DNA from: Lentzea sp. NEAU-D7
GTDB lineage: Bacteria > Actinomycetota > Actinomycetes > Mycobacteriales > Pseudonocardiaceae
Direction of reading: 5' to 3'
Length of the DNA stretch: 64,000 nt
Assembly (NCBI RefSeq): GCF_026242055.1
Contig: NZ_JAPJDL010000032.1
Span: 1 to 64,000 of the forward strand
Shown here: one piece after another, positions 9,896 to 19,700 of the stretch
Position numbering within the stretch: position 1 is the first letter of the stretch
Layout of the letters: each line of letters begins with the position of its first letter
Notes under the pieces: model-generated
Told to the model about the DNA's origin: nothing
Seen by the model: only the letters and a program-made list of their open reading frames with translations
Database searches by the model: none
Translations under genes and position numbers: made by a program

Positions 9896-10004
9896 GTCTT
9901 CCCTCCATTCCGGCGACACATCCAGGACACCGTGCGCTTCTCCTGATCGGGTGTAACATGCTGGCACCCGAAACTTTCGTGGATCTGACCGGTGTCCAGT
10001 GCGC

Positions 10005-10031
10005 TTGACGGACCGCTGGATTGTCTAAAAT
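10005..10031 (+). promoter_or_regulatory. Possible phzD promoter
   Basis: TTGACG at 10005-10010 and TAAAAT at 10026-10031, with a short 15-base spacer. The -10-like element ends only 8 bases before the GTG start, so transcription from it would give an almost leaderless mRNA. It lies in the 144-bp phzE/phzD divergent region. Weak evidence. Confidence 0.3.
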
Positions 10032-10039
10032 GAGGTACC

Positions 10040-10687
10040 GTGTCCATACCCACCATTTCTCCGTATTCGATGCCGGACCGGAGCGAACTCCCCGGCGACG
10101 TCGTCGACTGGCGTCCTTCGGCCAACCGCGCCGCGCTGCTCATTCATGACATGCAGAACTTCTTCGTCAATTTCTTCCCCGAGGCGCAGTCACCGAGAAC
10201 GCACCTGCTCGACAACGTCGTCCGGTTGCGACGGCGGTGCGCCGAGCTCGGCATCCCGGTGTGGTACACCGCGCAGCCAGGCCGTATGACCGCTGAGCAG
10301 CGAGGTCTGCTCAAGGACATCTGGGGTCCCGGCATGACCAGCGGGCCGGAGGACGCCGCGATCGTCACCGTCTTGAGCCCGGGAAAGGACGACCGGGTGC
10401 TCACCAAGTGGCGGTACAGCGCTTTTCACGGGTCGGCACTGCTCGAAGAACTGGCAGAACGCGAACGCGATCAGCTCATCATTTGCGGCGTTTATGCGCA
10501 CGTGGGATGCCTGGCCACGGCGACGGACGCCTACGCCAACGACATCCAGCCTTTTCTGGTCTCCGACGCGATCGCGGACTTCACGCTGGAGTACCACCGT
10601 CTCGCGATCAGCTACGCTTCCCGGCTCTGCGCAGCGACTCCAGAAACCGACACAGTGCTCGCGGACCTCTCGTCCACTGCGACCTGA
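10040..10687 (+). CDS. phzD: PhzD, ADIC isochorismatase
   Basis: A 215-residue isochorismatase-fold hydrolase that cleaves the vinyl ether of ADIC to give DHHA and pyruvate. Start is GTG at 10040 behind GAGG. The catalytic Asp lies in ALLIHDMQNFFVNFF, the conserved Lys in VLTKWRYSAF, and the family GVYAHVGCLATATDAY motif follows. The EAQSP / TAQPG segments are those of the PhzD branch rather than EntB, and no carrier domain is attached. It acts after PhzE and before PhzF. It is the last phz gene visible on the right. Confidence 0.95.
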   Translation: MSIPTISPYSMPDRSELPGDVVDWRPSANRAALLIHDMQNFFVNFFPEAQSPRTHLLDNVVRLRRRCAELGIPVWYTAQPGRMTAEQRGLLKDIWGPGMTSGPEDAAIVTVLSPGKDDRVLTKWRYSAFHGSALLEELAERERDQLIICGVYAHVGCLATATDAYANDIQPFLVSDAIADFTLEYHRLAISYASRLCAATPETDTVLADLSSTAT

Positions 10688-10778
10688 CCGGTTCACGGCG
10701 TTCACCGCCCTGAATCGATTTTCCAACAACCGCCTTCCGGGCGGGAACAGTTGAACCAGATGCGCCGCTTCTCTCTTC

Positions 10779-11013
10779 TCACGGGCAACGGGGCTCGTCG
10801 AGCGGGATCGTGGTGCCCGCTCCGCCGAACAGCTCCATCGTGGTCCGCGACGGCTTCGGCCACACTGTGGAAAACCGCACCGACAGACGGCCGCGTCCGC
10901 CTCGGGCGTACCAAAAGGGTGTTCAGGCCCTCGCCCGGCACCCTCCACTTGGTCCGTCCCGAAAGGACGAACCGGTGGTTGCGTGACGTGAGCCGGGAAG
11001 CCCGGACCGGCAT
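10779..11013 (-). pseudogene. Short frameshifted coding remnant, unrecognised
   Basis: Two minus-strand frames look coding by third-base GC and run on from each other. One begins at an ATG at 11013 and includes GRTKWRVPGEGLNTLLV. After a shift near 10910 the next includes VRFSTVWPKPSRTTMELFGG and GAGTTIPLDEPRCP, with a TGA at 10779-10781. Together they look like the end of one decayed gene. I do not recognise the family. A degenerate 16-bp box-like sequence lies at 10865-10880. Confidence 0.3.
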
Positions 11014-11197
11014 GGAAGGCCTGTGGCACCTGTTCGTGCTCGGCTACCGCGACACCGGGTTCGTCGCCTGCGCGCTCGCCGTGGCGTTGCCGTTGCTGAT
11101 CGCCCGCAGCCTGTGGCGGGCCCTCGCGGTCTCGGCCGCGCTGTCGTTCGTCGCGCTCGGTTGCCTGCTGCTGATCTCGGCCGTCACCGGCTTGTGA
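11012..11197 (+). CDS. Small membrane protein, about 61 residues
   Basis: MEGLWHLFVLGYRDTGFVAC begins a short protein with two hydrophobic spans, roughly residues 13-30 and 37-58, separated by IARSLWRA. No family is recognised. The start is uncertain: the frame is open upstream and a GTG at 10988 is possible, but codon character upstream is poor and no clear ribosome site exists. It lies between the phz block and a strong hairpin. It could be a real small gene or the tail of a lost one. Confidence 0.4.
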   Translation: MEGLWHLFVLGYRDTGFVACALAVALPLLIARSLWRALAVSAALSFVALGCLLLISAVTGL

Positions 11198-11219
11198 GCC
11201 TCGGCCGTCGCGGCTTCCG

Positions 11220-11253
11220 GCCTGCGGCACGACCACCTCATCGTGCCGCAGGC
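11220..11253. terminator. Strong hairpin between the phz block and PKS1
   Basis: A perfect 13-bp stem, GCCTGCGGCACGA / TCGTGCCGCAGGC, around an 8-base loop. It lies 22 bp after the small membrane ORF and 60 bp beyond the PKS1 stop. It could stop transcription from both sides. Confidence 0.6.
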
Positions 11254-11313
11254 GCCTTTCCCACTGGATCGGACCTCGATGCGGCTCCAGGTCGTTCTCC
11301 TGCCGTCACGAGC

Positions 11314-14300
11314 TCAACGTGCCACCGCCGTGGCGAGGTAGCGCGTCAGGGCCGCCGGTGTGGGGTGGGTCCAGAGGATGCCGGCGGGTAGCTCGATTCC
11401 GGTGCTGTGCTGGAGCTTCCCCCGGATGGCGATGCCCATGACCGAGTCCAGGCCGATGTCGGAGAACGGCCGTTCGGGTTCGATCCGGTGTTCCGGCACA
11501 CCGGTTTCGGCCGCCACCACGCTGCGGATCACGGCCATCGCCGCGTCGGCCACCTCGTTCGCGGGCAGGTCGCGCAGGAGGGTGACCGGCTCGGTCGCCG
11601 TTCCCTCGCGCGGCTCGCCGTTCTGGGGGTCGCGGACGTGTTCGAACAGCGCGCGGCGTCCTCCCGGCGGCGGCGTGGTCGGCCTGACCACCAGCGCGTA
11701 GCCGTCGTCTGTGGTATGCAGGCAGTTCCACACGCGCAGCGCCTCGGACGGGGTGATGTCACCGAAGCCCTGGGCCTGCATGCTTTGGAGTCCGTCGGCG
11801 CTGAGCTTGCCCATGCCGGTGTCGCGCCAGACCGTCCAGGCGATGGAGGTGGTGTTCCCGCCTTGGTGCCGCCGGTGTGCGGCCAGGCCGTCCAGGAACG
11901 AGTTGGCGGCGGCGTAGGCGGTGCAGCCGGGTAGCACGACCAGCGGTGCGGTGGAGGAGAACAGCACCATCTCGTCGATGCTGCCGGGCGGGAACAGCTC
12001 GTGCAGGACCAGCGCCCCGCGCACCTTGGCGTGCAGCGTCTCCCGGATCGAGTCCTCGTCCAGGTCGTCCACTAGGCGGCCGTGCACGGCTCCGGCCGTG
12101 TGGACCACGCCCGCGATGGGCGGCATGTGGAGGGAATCGGGCGTCAGCACCGCACGAGCGGCGGTGGCGTCGGTCACGTCGAGGGCGATCGGGAGGACCG
12201 TCACGCCCTGGCTTTCGAGCTCCTCGACAACGCTGATGGCGCGCCGGGTCGCTTCGTCGTGCTGCCCTTTCCAGGTCGACCGCACGGGCAGCCCTCGCCT
12301 GCTGGTCAGCACCAGCCGGCGGGCTCCCCGCGAGACCAGGTGCCGCGCCGCCTCCAGGCCGAGGGCTCCGAGACCGCCGGTCACCAGGTAGGTGGCGTCG
12401 GACCGCAAGCTCACCGGCGGGGTCTGGCCGCGATCCGGACGGGGCACGACGCGACCGGCGAGCAGCCTGCCGTTGCGGATGACCAGCCAGTCCTCGGCGG
12501 GGGGACTGGCGAGGACATGCGCCACCAGGTCGAACGCGGCGTCACCGGCGCCTTCCTCCAGGTCCAGCACGCCACCGCGCAGCTCCGGGTGCTCGGAGGC
12601 GATCACCCTCGCCGCTCCCCACAGGGGCCGGTGCGTGAGTCCGGACGGGATTTCGCAGTCCAGGGCTTCGCGGGTGACGACCCACAATCTGGTCCCAGGC
12701 CGGCCGGCCTCGACCGCGGACCGGGTCACGTCGACGAGCTCGGTCAGGAGGCGGACGGTGGCGTCGTACTCGTGTCCCGGTCCGGCGGACGGCGCCAGGT
12801 ACACCACGTGGTGGGGCGCGTCGCCCGCGGGCGGGGAGACGTCCTGAGCTGCTTTGACGAGCGTGCACCGCAGGCCGGCTCGCACGAGGCGTTCCGCGAG
12901 CCGTTCCGCGGTCACCGAGGGTTCGGTCGAGACCAGCGTGACCGCGCCCGCGGGCGTCTCGGCGGCTGGGAGCTCCAGCGGCTGCCAGGACAGCCCGTGC
13001 AGGAAGGTCCTCGGATCGGCGAGCACCGTCTGGTCCGCGTCGAGAACGCCGAACCGGAGTCCGGTCACCCTGGCCACCAACTGCCCGTCGTCCCCGCGCA
13101 GGTCCAGGTCGATGACGTCGACGGTGCCGCCGCGCAGCCGGGCGACCAGGTGGACCGAGGACGGAGCGGGACCGGTCCACTCGACCGACTCGACAGAAGC
13201 GGGCATGCGGAAGATGCCTTGCCGGGCCAGCGGCAGCGAGGACAACGTGGTGGCGGCGTCGAGGACCACCGCCCAGTGCGGCGTCCGACCGGGCGTCGAG
13301 ACGGTCGCGCGCACCACCTCGTCGTCGTGGCGGAGGTGGTCGACCTGCCAGTCGAAGGCCAGTCCCGACACGCCCAGCGGCCGGAGCAGGTCGAGCACCT
13401 CGTCGGAGCCGACGGGAACCGCCGGGTCCGCGGCCACCTCGCTCGAGTCGGCGCGCAGCGTGCCGGCACCGCCGTCTCGAGCGGAGGTGTGCGTGGTCCA
13501 GGAGGTTTCCTCGGACGCCTCCTGCAGGCGGGAGGAGAGCACCGCCCTGCCGTCCTGGCAGACGACCTGGACGGCGCGGTCCTGCTCGGCCGGCAGGGGT
13601 GTGCGCAGCACGATGTCACGCAGGTGGCGCGGCGCGTCTGCGTCGCCCCCGAGGGCGTCGGCGAGGGTGCAGAACAGCACGGCAGCGGGAACGATGTCGA
13701 CGCCGTGCACGGTGTGCGGAGCGTCGTACGGCCTGTTCTCGGGCGACAGGGTCGTCTGCCACACGGCCGAGGGCGGCACGGTCGCGGCACTCAGCCGGGA
13801 ACCGAGCAGGGTGAAAGATCGGGGGTCGTGACCACCCGTGCCTCGGTCGGCGGGCGCTTCGGGAAGCCAGTACCGGTCGTGCTGCCAAGCCGTGCGCGGC
13901 AACGCGACCGCTGCCGAGCGCGGCCAGTGCGCCCGCCAGTCGACCCGGACTCCGGCACAGTGCAGCCTGCCCAGCTGTCCGGTCATCTCCGCGAGCGCCG
14001 GCTGCGCGCGACGCAGCGAGTGCGCGGCGGTGACCGCGGGAACGGACAGCGACTCCGCGATCTGGGCGATGTTGTGGACGACGACGGGATGCGGTGAGAC
14101 CTCCAGGAAGTGGCGGTGTCCGTCCTGGACCGCCGCTTCCACCCCCGCCGCGAACCGCACGGGACGCCTGAGGTTCTGCTGCCAGTAACCGGAATCGCGC
14201 GGCGCGTCGGAGCGCGGGTCGTCCAAGATCGTGCCGTACAGCCGCAAGGACGGTGCGCCGGTCGACAGCCCGAGCATGGCGACGCCGAGGTCGTCGACGA

Positions 14301-16506
14301 GCTCGTCCATGTGCGAGCTGTGGAAGGCGACGTCGGAAGCGATGCGGCGGACCACGCGGCCCTCACCGGCCAGCACGGTCGCGCACTCCTCCACCGCGGC
14401 CGCGTCTCCCGCCAGCACGGACCACCCGCGAGCCGGTTCGATCGCCGCCGACAGGGCGGGGTCGCCAGCGAGCCGTTCTTCCAGCTCCCCGAACGGCACC
14501 TCGAGCAGGACCATCGCACCCCGGCCGGCCACGGTCCCGAGCAGTGCCGCACGACGACAGGCGAACCGGGCAGCGTCCTCCGCGCTCCACACCCCCGCGG
14601 TCACCGCCGCGGCGATCTCCCCCATCGAGTGGCCGAGCGCCGCCACCGGTTCGACGCCCCAGGACCGCCACACCTCGGCGAGGCCCAGGTGCATGGCGAA
14701 CAACGTCGCCTGGATGCGGTCCGTCCTCGTGCTGTCCCCTTCGTCGAGTTCGGTGATCAGCGAGTACCCGGCCTCTTCGCGGAAGATCGGGTCGAGCCGC
14801 TCGCACAGGGCCGCGAACGGCTCGTTCGACCGGAGCAGCTCACGTCCCATGCCCGCCCACTGCGAACCGTGCCCGGAGAAGACGAACACCGGCCCCGCAG
14901 CCTGCTCGGTCGCCCGGCCGTGCACCACTCCCGGCACCTTCCCGGTCGCGGACCACGCCCGCAGGCGATCGACCGCCTCACCGCGGTCACAGGCGACCAC
15001 GGCGGTCCGCCACGGCAGATGCGACCTGTGCAACGCCAGCGTGGCCGCCACCGCCTCGACGTCCTGCTCCCCTGCCTCCAGCGCGTCCGCGAGCCTCGCC
15101 GCCGTCGGCGCGAGCGCCTCTTCGGTGGCGGCGGACAGGACGAGCAGCGACGGACCATCGGTGATGCCTCGCTCCACGTGCGGTTCCAGCGGGTCGCCTT
15201 CCGCGAGGCAGACGTGCGCGATGGTGCCCCCGTAGCCGAAGCTGGACACACCGGCCAGCTTCGGTTTGCCGGCGATCTCGGGCCAGGGGGTCGGCTCGGC
15301 CACCACCCTGATCGACCGCTCCGCTTCGACCGCGGGGTTGACACCGTCCCGCGCTCCGACCGTGGGTGGGAGAACACCGGCGCGCATGGCCAGCACCGTT
15401 TTGATGATGCCGACCACTCCGGCACCCGCCTCGAGGTGCCCCACGTTGCCCTTCACCGACCCGATGAGCAGGGGTGAGTCAGGCGTCCTGCCTTCCCCGA
15501 GGACGGCCGCGGCCGCGGCCGCCTCCACCGGATCACCGAGAGGGGTGCCGGTGCCGTGCGCTTCCAGGTAGTCCACAGAGGACGGATCGATGCCTGCTTG
15601 CGCGTAGACGGACCGGAGCATCTCCTGCTGCGCGATGCCGTTGGGCGCCATGATCCCGTTCGTGCGACCGTCCTGCCGAACCGTGCTGGCGCGAACCACG
15701 GCCAGGACATTGTCGCCGTCGCGCCGGGCGTGGTCCAGCCTCTTGAGCACCACCACACCAGCGCCCTCGCCCCGCCCGTACCCGTCGGCCGAGGCGGAGA
15801 ACGGCTTGCTCCTGCCGTCGGCCGCCAGCGCTCCCGATGCTCCTAGCGACAGGGTCTGGGCGGGTGCGGCGATCAGGTTCACCCCGCCCGCGATCACGAC
15901 GTCGCACTCGCCGGAGAGCAGCGCCTGCCGTCCGAAGTGGACCGCCGCGAGCGAGGACGAACACGCCGAGTCCAGCGCCAGGCTCGGACCACGCAGGTCG
16001 AGGAAGTACGAAACCCGGTTCGCGACAGCGCAGTAGGCCCCGCCGATGCTGCTCCACGGCCCGATCCTCTCAGGATCGCTCAGCAACATCTGCCCGTACT
16101 CACCACCACCCACACCGATCAGCACCGCGGCGTTGGTACCGGCGAGCGACAAAGGCGGAATCCCGGCGTGTTCCAGTGCCTCCCACACCACCTCCAGCAT
16201 CAGACGCTGCTGCGGGTCCATCAGAACCGCTTCTTTCGGTGTGACACCGAAGAACTCGGCATCGAAGCCCGCGGCGTCCTCCAAGTACGCGGCGCGGCTG
16301 ACGGCCCGGTTCACCGCGGCGGCGGCCGCGGGACCGTGTGCCCGATACGACGACCACCGGTCGTGGGGAACGTTCCCGACCTCACTGCGTGCCGCGATCA
16401 AGCCGGCCCAGAAGTCCGCCGGTTCACAGATGCCACCAGCCAACCGCAGGCCCAGACCCACGACGGCGACGTCGTTGTCAGGGCTACCAGAACTCGAACG
16501 CGTCAT
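11314..16506 (-). CDS. PKS1: iterative type I polyketide synthase (KS-AT-DH-KR-ACP), 6-methylsalicylate synthase type
   Basis: A 1730-residue single-module synthase with its own ribosome site (GAGG before ATG 16506; a TTG at 16530 is less likely). KS: Cys182 in DSACSSS, then EAHGTGT and KGNVGHLEAG. AT: VFSGHGSQWAGMG, Ser627 in GHSMGE, and AFHS, the malonyl signature. DH/thioester-hydrolase-like: His931 in HTVHGVDIVP. KR: YLVTGGLGALG with Tyr1531. ACP: Ser1688 in GLDSV. Order, size and the GHGSQ signature match bacterial iterative synthases for 6-methylsalicylic acid. The presence of KR argues against orsellinate synthases. No TE domain is present. Product assignment is inference from family. 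Confidence 0.88.
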   Translation of the reverse strand: MTRSSSGSPDNDVAVVGLGLRLAGGICEPADFWAGLIAARSEVGNVPHDRWSSYRAHGPAAAAAVNRAVSRAAYLEDAAGFDAEFFGVTPKEAVLMDPQQRLMLEVVWEALEHAGIPPLSLAGTNAAVLIGVGGGEYGQMLLSDPERIGPWSSIGGAYCAVANRVSYFLDLRGPSLALDSACSSSLAAVHFGRQALLSGECDVVIAGGVNLIAAPAQTLSLGASGALAADGRSKPFSASADGYGRGEGAGVVVLKRLDHARRDGDNVLAVVRASTVRQDGRTNGIMAPNGIAQQEMLRSVYAQAGIDPSSVDYLEAHGTGTPLGDPVEAAAAAAVLGEGRTPDSPLLIGSVKGNVGHLEAGAGVVGIIKTVLAMRAGVLPPTVGARDGVNPAVEAERSIRVVAEPTPWPEIAGKPKLAGVSSFGYGGTIAHVCLAEGDPLEPHVERGITDGPSLLVLSAATEEALAPTAARLADALEAGEQDVEAVAATLALHRSHLPWRTAVVACDRGEAVDRLRAWSATGKVPGVVHGRATEQAAGPVFVFSGHGSQWAGMGRELLRSNEPFAALCERLDPIFREEAGYSLITELDEGDSTRTDRIQATLFAMHLGLAEVWRSWGVEPVAALGHSMGEIAAAVTAGVWSAEDAARFACRRAALLGTVAGRGAMVLLEVPFGELEERLAGDPALSAAIEPARGWSVLAGDAAAVEECATVLAGEGRVVRRIASDVAFHSSHMDELVDDLGVAMLGLSTGAPSLRLYGTILDDPRSDAPRDSGYWQQNLRRPVRFAAGVEAAVQDGHRHFLEVSPHPVVVHNIAQIAESLSVPAVTAAHSLRRAQPALAEMTGQLGRLHCAGVRVDWRAHWPRSAAVALPRTAWQHDRYWLPEAPADRGTGGHDPRSFTLLGSRLSAATVPPSAVWQTTLSPENRPYDAPHTVHGVDIVPAAVLFCTLADALGGDADAPRHLRDIVLRTPLPAEQDRAVQVVCQDGRAVLSSRLQEASEETSWTTHTSARDGGAGTLRADSSEVAADPAVPVGSDEVLDLLRPLGVSGLAFDWQVDHLRHDDEVVRATVSTPGRTPHWAVVLDAATTLSSLPLARQGIFRMPASVESVEWTGPAPSSVHLVARLRGGTVDVIDLDLRGDDGQLVARVTGLRFGVLDADQTVLADPRTFLHGLSWQPLELPAAETPAGAVTLVSTEPSVTAERLAERLVRAGLRCTLVKAAQDVSPPAGDAPHHVVYLAPSAGPGHEYDATVRLLTELVDVTRSAVEAGRPGTRLWVVTREALDCEIPSGLTHRPLWGAARVIASEHPELRGGVLDLEEGAGDAAFDLVAHVLASPPAEDWLVIRNGRLLAGRVVPRPDRGQTPPVSLRSDATYLVTGGLGALGLEAARHLVSRGARRLVLTSRRGLPVRSTWKGQHDEATRRAISVVEELESQGVTVLPIALDVTDATAARAVLTPDSLHMPPIAGVVHTAGAVHGRLVDDLDEDSIRETLHAKVRGALVLHELFPPGSIDEMVLFSSTAPLVVLPGCTAYAAANSFLDGLAAHRRHQGGNTTSIAWTVWRDTGMGKLSADGLQSMQAQGFGDITPSEALRVWNCLHTTDDGYALVVRPTTPPPGGRRALFEHVRDPQNGEPREGTATEPVTLLRDLPANEVADAAMAVIRSVVAAETGVPEHRIEPERPFSDIGLDSVMGIAIRGKLQHSTGIELPAGILWTHPTPAALTRYLATAVAR

Positions 16507-16571
16507 TGCTACCTCACAGATTTCGGTCAAGCCGCCTCCACCTCACGGGATCTCCCGGCCAGCTCCAGGAG

Positions 16572-16596
16572 CCGGCCGCAGGGCGGATGCGGCCGG
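16572..16596 (-). promoter_or_regulatory. Hairpin upstream of PKS1
   Basis: A perfect 9-bp inverted repeat CCGGCCGCA / TGCGGCCGG with a 7-base loop, 66-90 bp upstream of the PKS1 ATG. It may be a leader structure or operator. Function unknown. Confidence 0.3.
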
Positions 16597-16685
16597 GCGA
16601 TGATGACGAGCGCGGAGCCCACCGGCGCGACGACATCAGCCGCCGGGCCGGTGGGGCCGGGCATCCGGTTGGTGCCGGATTCCGT

Positions 16686-16716
16686 GACGGCCCCGATCGC
16701 GGTGATCGGGGCCGTC
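16686..16716 (-). terminator. Terminator hairpin after PKS2
   Basis: A perfect 13-bp stem GACGGCCCCGATC / GATCGGGGCCGTC with a 5-base loop, starting 4 bp past the PKS2 stop codon. It separates the AT-ACP/PKS2 operon from PKS1. Confidence 0.7.
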
Positions 16717-16720
16717 GCGC

Positions 16721-19700
16721 TCAGCTGGTGTCGCCTACGTCGAACGTCTCGCAACCGGAGATGCGGATGAGGACCCGCCCGTCCGCGCTCACCGCCTCCT
16801 CGACGTTCGCGTCGTCGACGTGGATGAGCCGGATGCCGTCCGGGTGGGACTTGCTCACCGTCGCGTCGCTTCCGGTCGTGAAGAACTCGATGCGGTCGAT
16901 GAAGCGCGGCACCGCGACCAGGTGGACGCCGTTGCCGTCGGTGCGCAGCAACCGGGTCCGGGCCAGCGCGTCCAGCATCACTGTGGGAACCGGCGGGTTC
17001 TCCAGGAGTGCGTGGTCGGCCTCGGTACCGGCCTGGACCAGCACCCAGACGGAACTGGTGCCGTCCGGGCCCTCCCTGCCGTCGGTGCTCGCGCGGTAGA
17101 CCCCGCGCAGGACCACCGCGCTGTCCTCGCGGTAGTACGGGTCCTCCGACAGCCGGTCGGTCACGACGCTGCGTGCGGGCGGGGGAACCGGGAGCGAGCC
17201 CAGCACCACGTCGCACGCGAAGTGCTCGCGGTCCGCGCGCAGCACCCGGCCACGCCGGTCCACCACGTCGCTGGTGATCCGGACGTGCACGCGGTCCGGG
17301 CCGTCGAGCCGCGCGGTCACCCGGTAGGGGTTGCCCGGCCCGGCCTTCGGCGCGACGAACGCCGAGAACCGCAGGTTCTCCAGGGTGCGGACGGGCGAGC
17401 CCGGGATCACCGCCGTCGCCGCCTCGGCCGCGATGGTGGCAAGTCCGGTGCCGTGCATGGTCGGTTTGCCGTTCACCGTGTGGTCGACCAGGAAACCCGC
17501 GGTGCGCTCACCGAGGTCCAGCAACCACTGGGTGGCGGCGCGCGTGATGCGGTGCGGGGTGCCGAGCATCCACCGGGTGCGTTCCGGCACCGGGTGCACG
17601 AAGCCGGGGAACTGCTCGCCGAACGTCGCGCGTTCCTTCGCGTTGAGGAACGCCACCAGCGGCTGGGCGACCGAGGGCGTGCTCAGCTCGGTGGCCAGGT
17701 GCCGGACACCCTCCGCCGGGGCGAGCGGAGCCATGATCCCCGCCCGTTCGTTGTTGCCCTGCATCAGCTCCGATCCGCCCATGCCGATCTCCGCCCAGAT
17801 CGGCCAGATCAGCGTGCGCTCGTCCGCGCCGCGGACCAGCGCCGCCTGGCGGGCCGCGCCGTGGAGGAAGTCGTTGCCGGGCGCGTAGTCGGTCTCGCCG
17901 GGCAGTCCGACGAGGCCGGCCACCGAGCCGAAGTTGCACCACTGGGCGGGCTGGGCGGTGCCGAACGCGGCCTTGAGGTTGCGGTAGCCGTCGACCTTGA
18001 CCCCGCGGACGTGCCGCAGCCCGTCGATCGTCAACCGCGAGATGTCGCCGCCGTTGTGCAGGCCGGCGCCGTGCACGAGCAGGTCGACGTCCGGGGTGAC
18101 CTGCCGGATCGCCTCGACGGTCGAGCGGACGGCCTCGGCGTCGGTGAGGTCGCAGGTGAGGTAGTCGACCGCGTCCTCACCGCAGAGCGCACGCAGTTCC
18201 CGCAGGTTCCGTTGCGACTCGCGGGCGTTGAGCAGGCGGTCGAACCGGGCCATGACCTCTCGCACCGTGGCACCGGGGGTGCGGGCGCGTTCGGCCTGGA
18301 GGAAGGCCGCCCGCAGGCCGGGAAGCTGCTCGGCGCCGGCGTCCAGCAGCTCGTCCGGTACGTCCTGCAGCCGGGACGACCCCAGCAGCCACAACCGCAG
18401 CGGCGTGCGCGCGGCCAGTTCCTTGGCGCAGGCGGCGGTGATCCCCCGCGCGCCGCCGGTGACCACGACCACCGATCCCGGTCGCAGCGGCGACACGTTC
18501 GAGCTCAGGTCGAGCGGCGCGGGCACCAGCTTGGTGCGCAACCGCACACCGTCGTGGTGCAGCACCGCCGGATAGCCGCGGTACCCGGCCAGCTCCCGGT
18601 TCAGGGTCTCCCAGCCGCCGGCCTCCGAGCTGATCACCACGGCCAGCCGCGCGCCGCGGAGGTCCCAGGCGAGGCTGCTCACGATGCCGGTGAACAGGCC
18701 GGTGGAGGAGTGCGGGACACCGCTGCGCAGCTCGTCGACGAGGTGCACGCCGAGCGAGCCACCGGCGTCGATCCGGTCGCGGCACGACTTCGCCGCGAGG
18801 AACAGCGCTTCGTGTGCGCGGAGGGTTCCCTCCGGAACGGCTTCGCCGGGCGCCGACCCACCGGTGGAGGCGAAGAGGCGGACGTGGCTGAACCGGCCCG
18901 CGCCCGTCGCGGCGTCGGGGAACTGGGCTTCGACCGGTGCGCTTTCGTCCAGCACGCGGACGTGTGCACCGGACTCCCGCACCCGTGCGGGTACCGATTC
19001 CTCGCATCCGGGCTGCACCACGACGAGCCAGTCCGACCCGGGAGCGGTGGTCCACTCGGCGTCGGGAGCCGGTTCTTCGACGTAGGTGCAGACATAGCGC
19101 TCGTTGCGCGGCGCAGGCCGGGTGGCCCGGTGCGGTGTCAGGACGATCCCCGGCGCCGAAGGGCCGCCGGCGACCACGCGGGGGGTCTCGCGCAGCCGGG
19201 CGAGCTCGCCGATGAGGTCGCACGCGCCATTGGCGCCGAGGTAGTCCACCGGCCGTGGGGCTCGGGCTTCGGCACCCCCGGTGGCGACCGAGATCTCGCA
19301 GAGCACGGGCCACCTCGCGGCCGCCGCGGTGCTCTCCCGCGCCAGGGCGAACAGGAAGGCCCCTTCGCCGAGAGGACCGCGACCGAGCAGAGCACGCAGT
19401 TCGTCGGTGCTGTTGCCGTTGAGGCTGAGCACGAGCGCCAGGTCCAGCGTTCCGCCGCGGAGGTGCCGCACCGCCGTCTGGAGCGCGTGCGCGGTGGCGT
19501 CCGGTCCGGCGTCGGCGAGCTGCACCGCGCCGTTGAGGTTGTGGCGGTTGGCGATGCGCGACGCGATGACGTTGCCCATCAGACCGGGCTGGGTGTCCGG
19601 AGTGAACTCCGGGGTTCCCGCCCGCACCGCGCGGCCAGCGGCTCGTGCGGCCTCCGCGTACTCGTCCGGATCGAGCTCGCCCGGTGTCACGGCGAGCAGG

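Noticed and set aside
10865-10880. Another box, CTGTGGAAAACCGCAC
   Set aside because: Only 12 of 16 positions fit, and it lies in a decayed gene.
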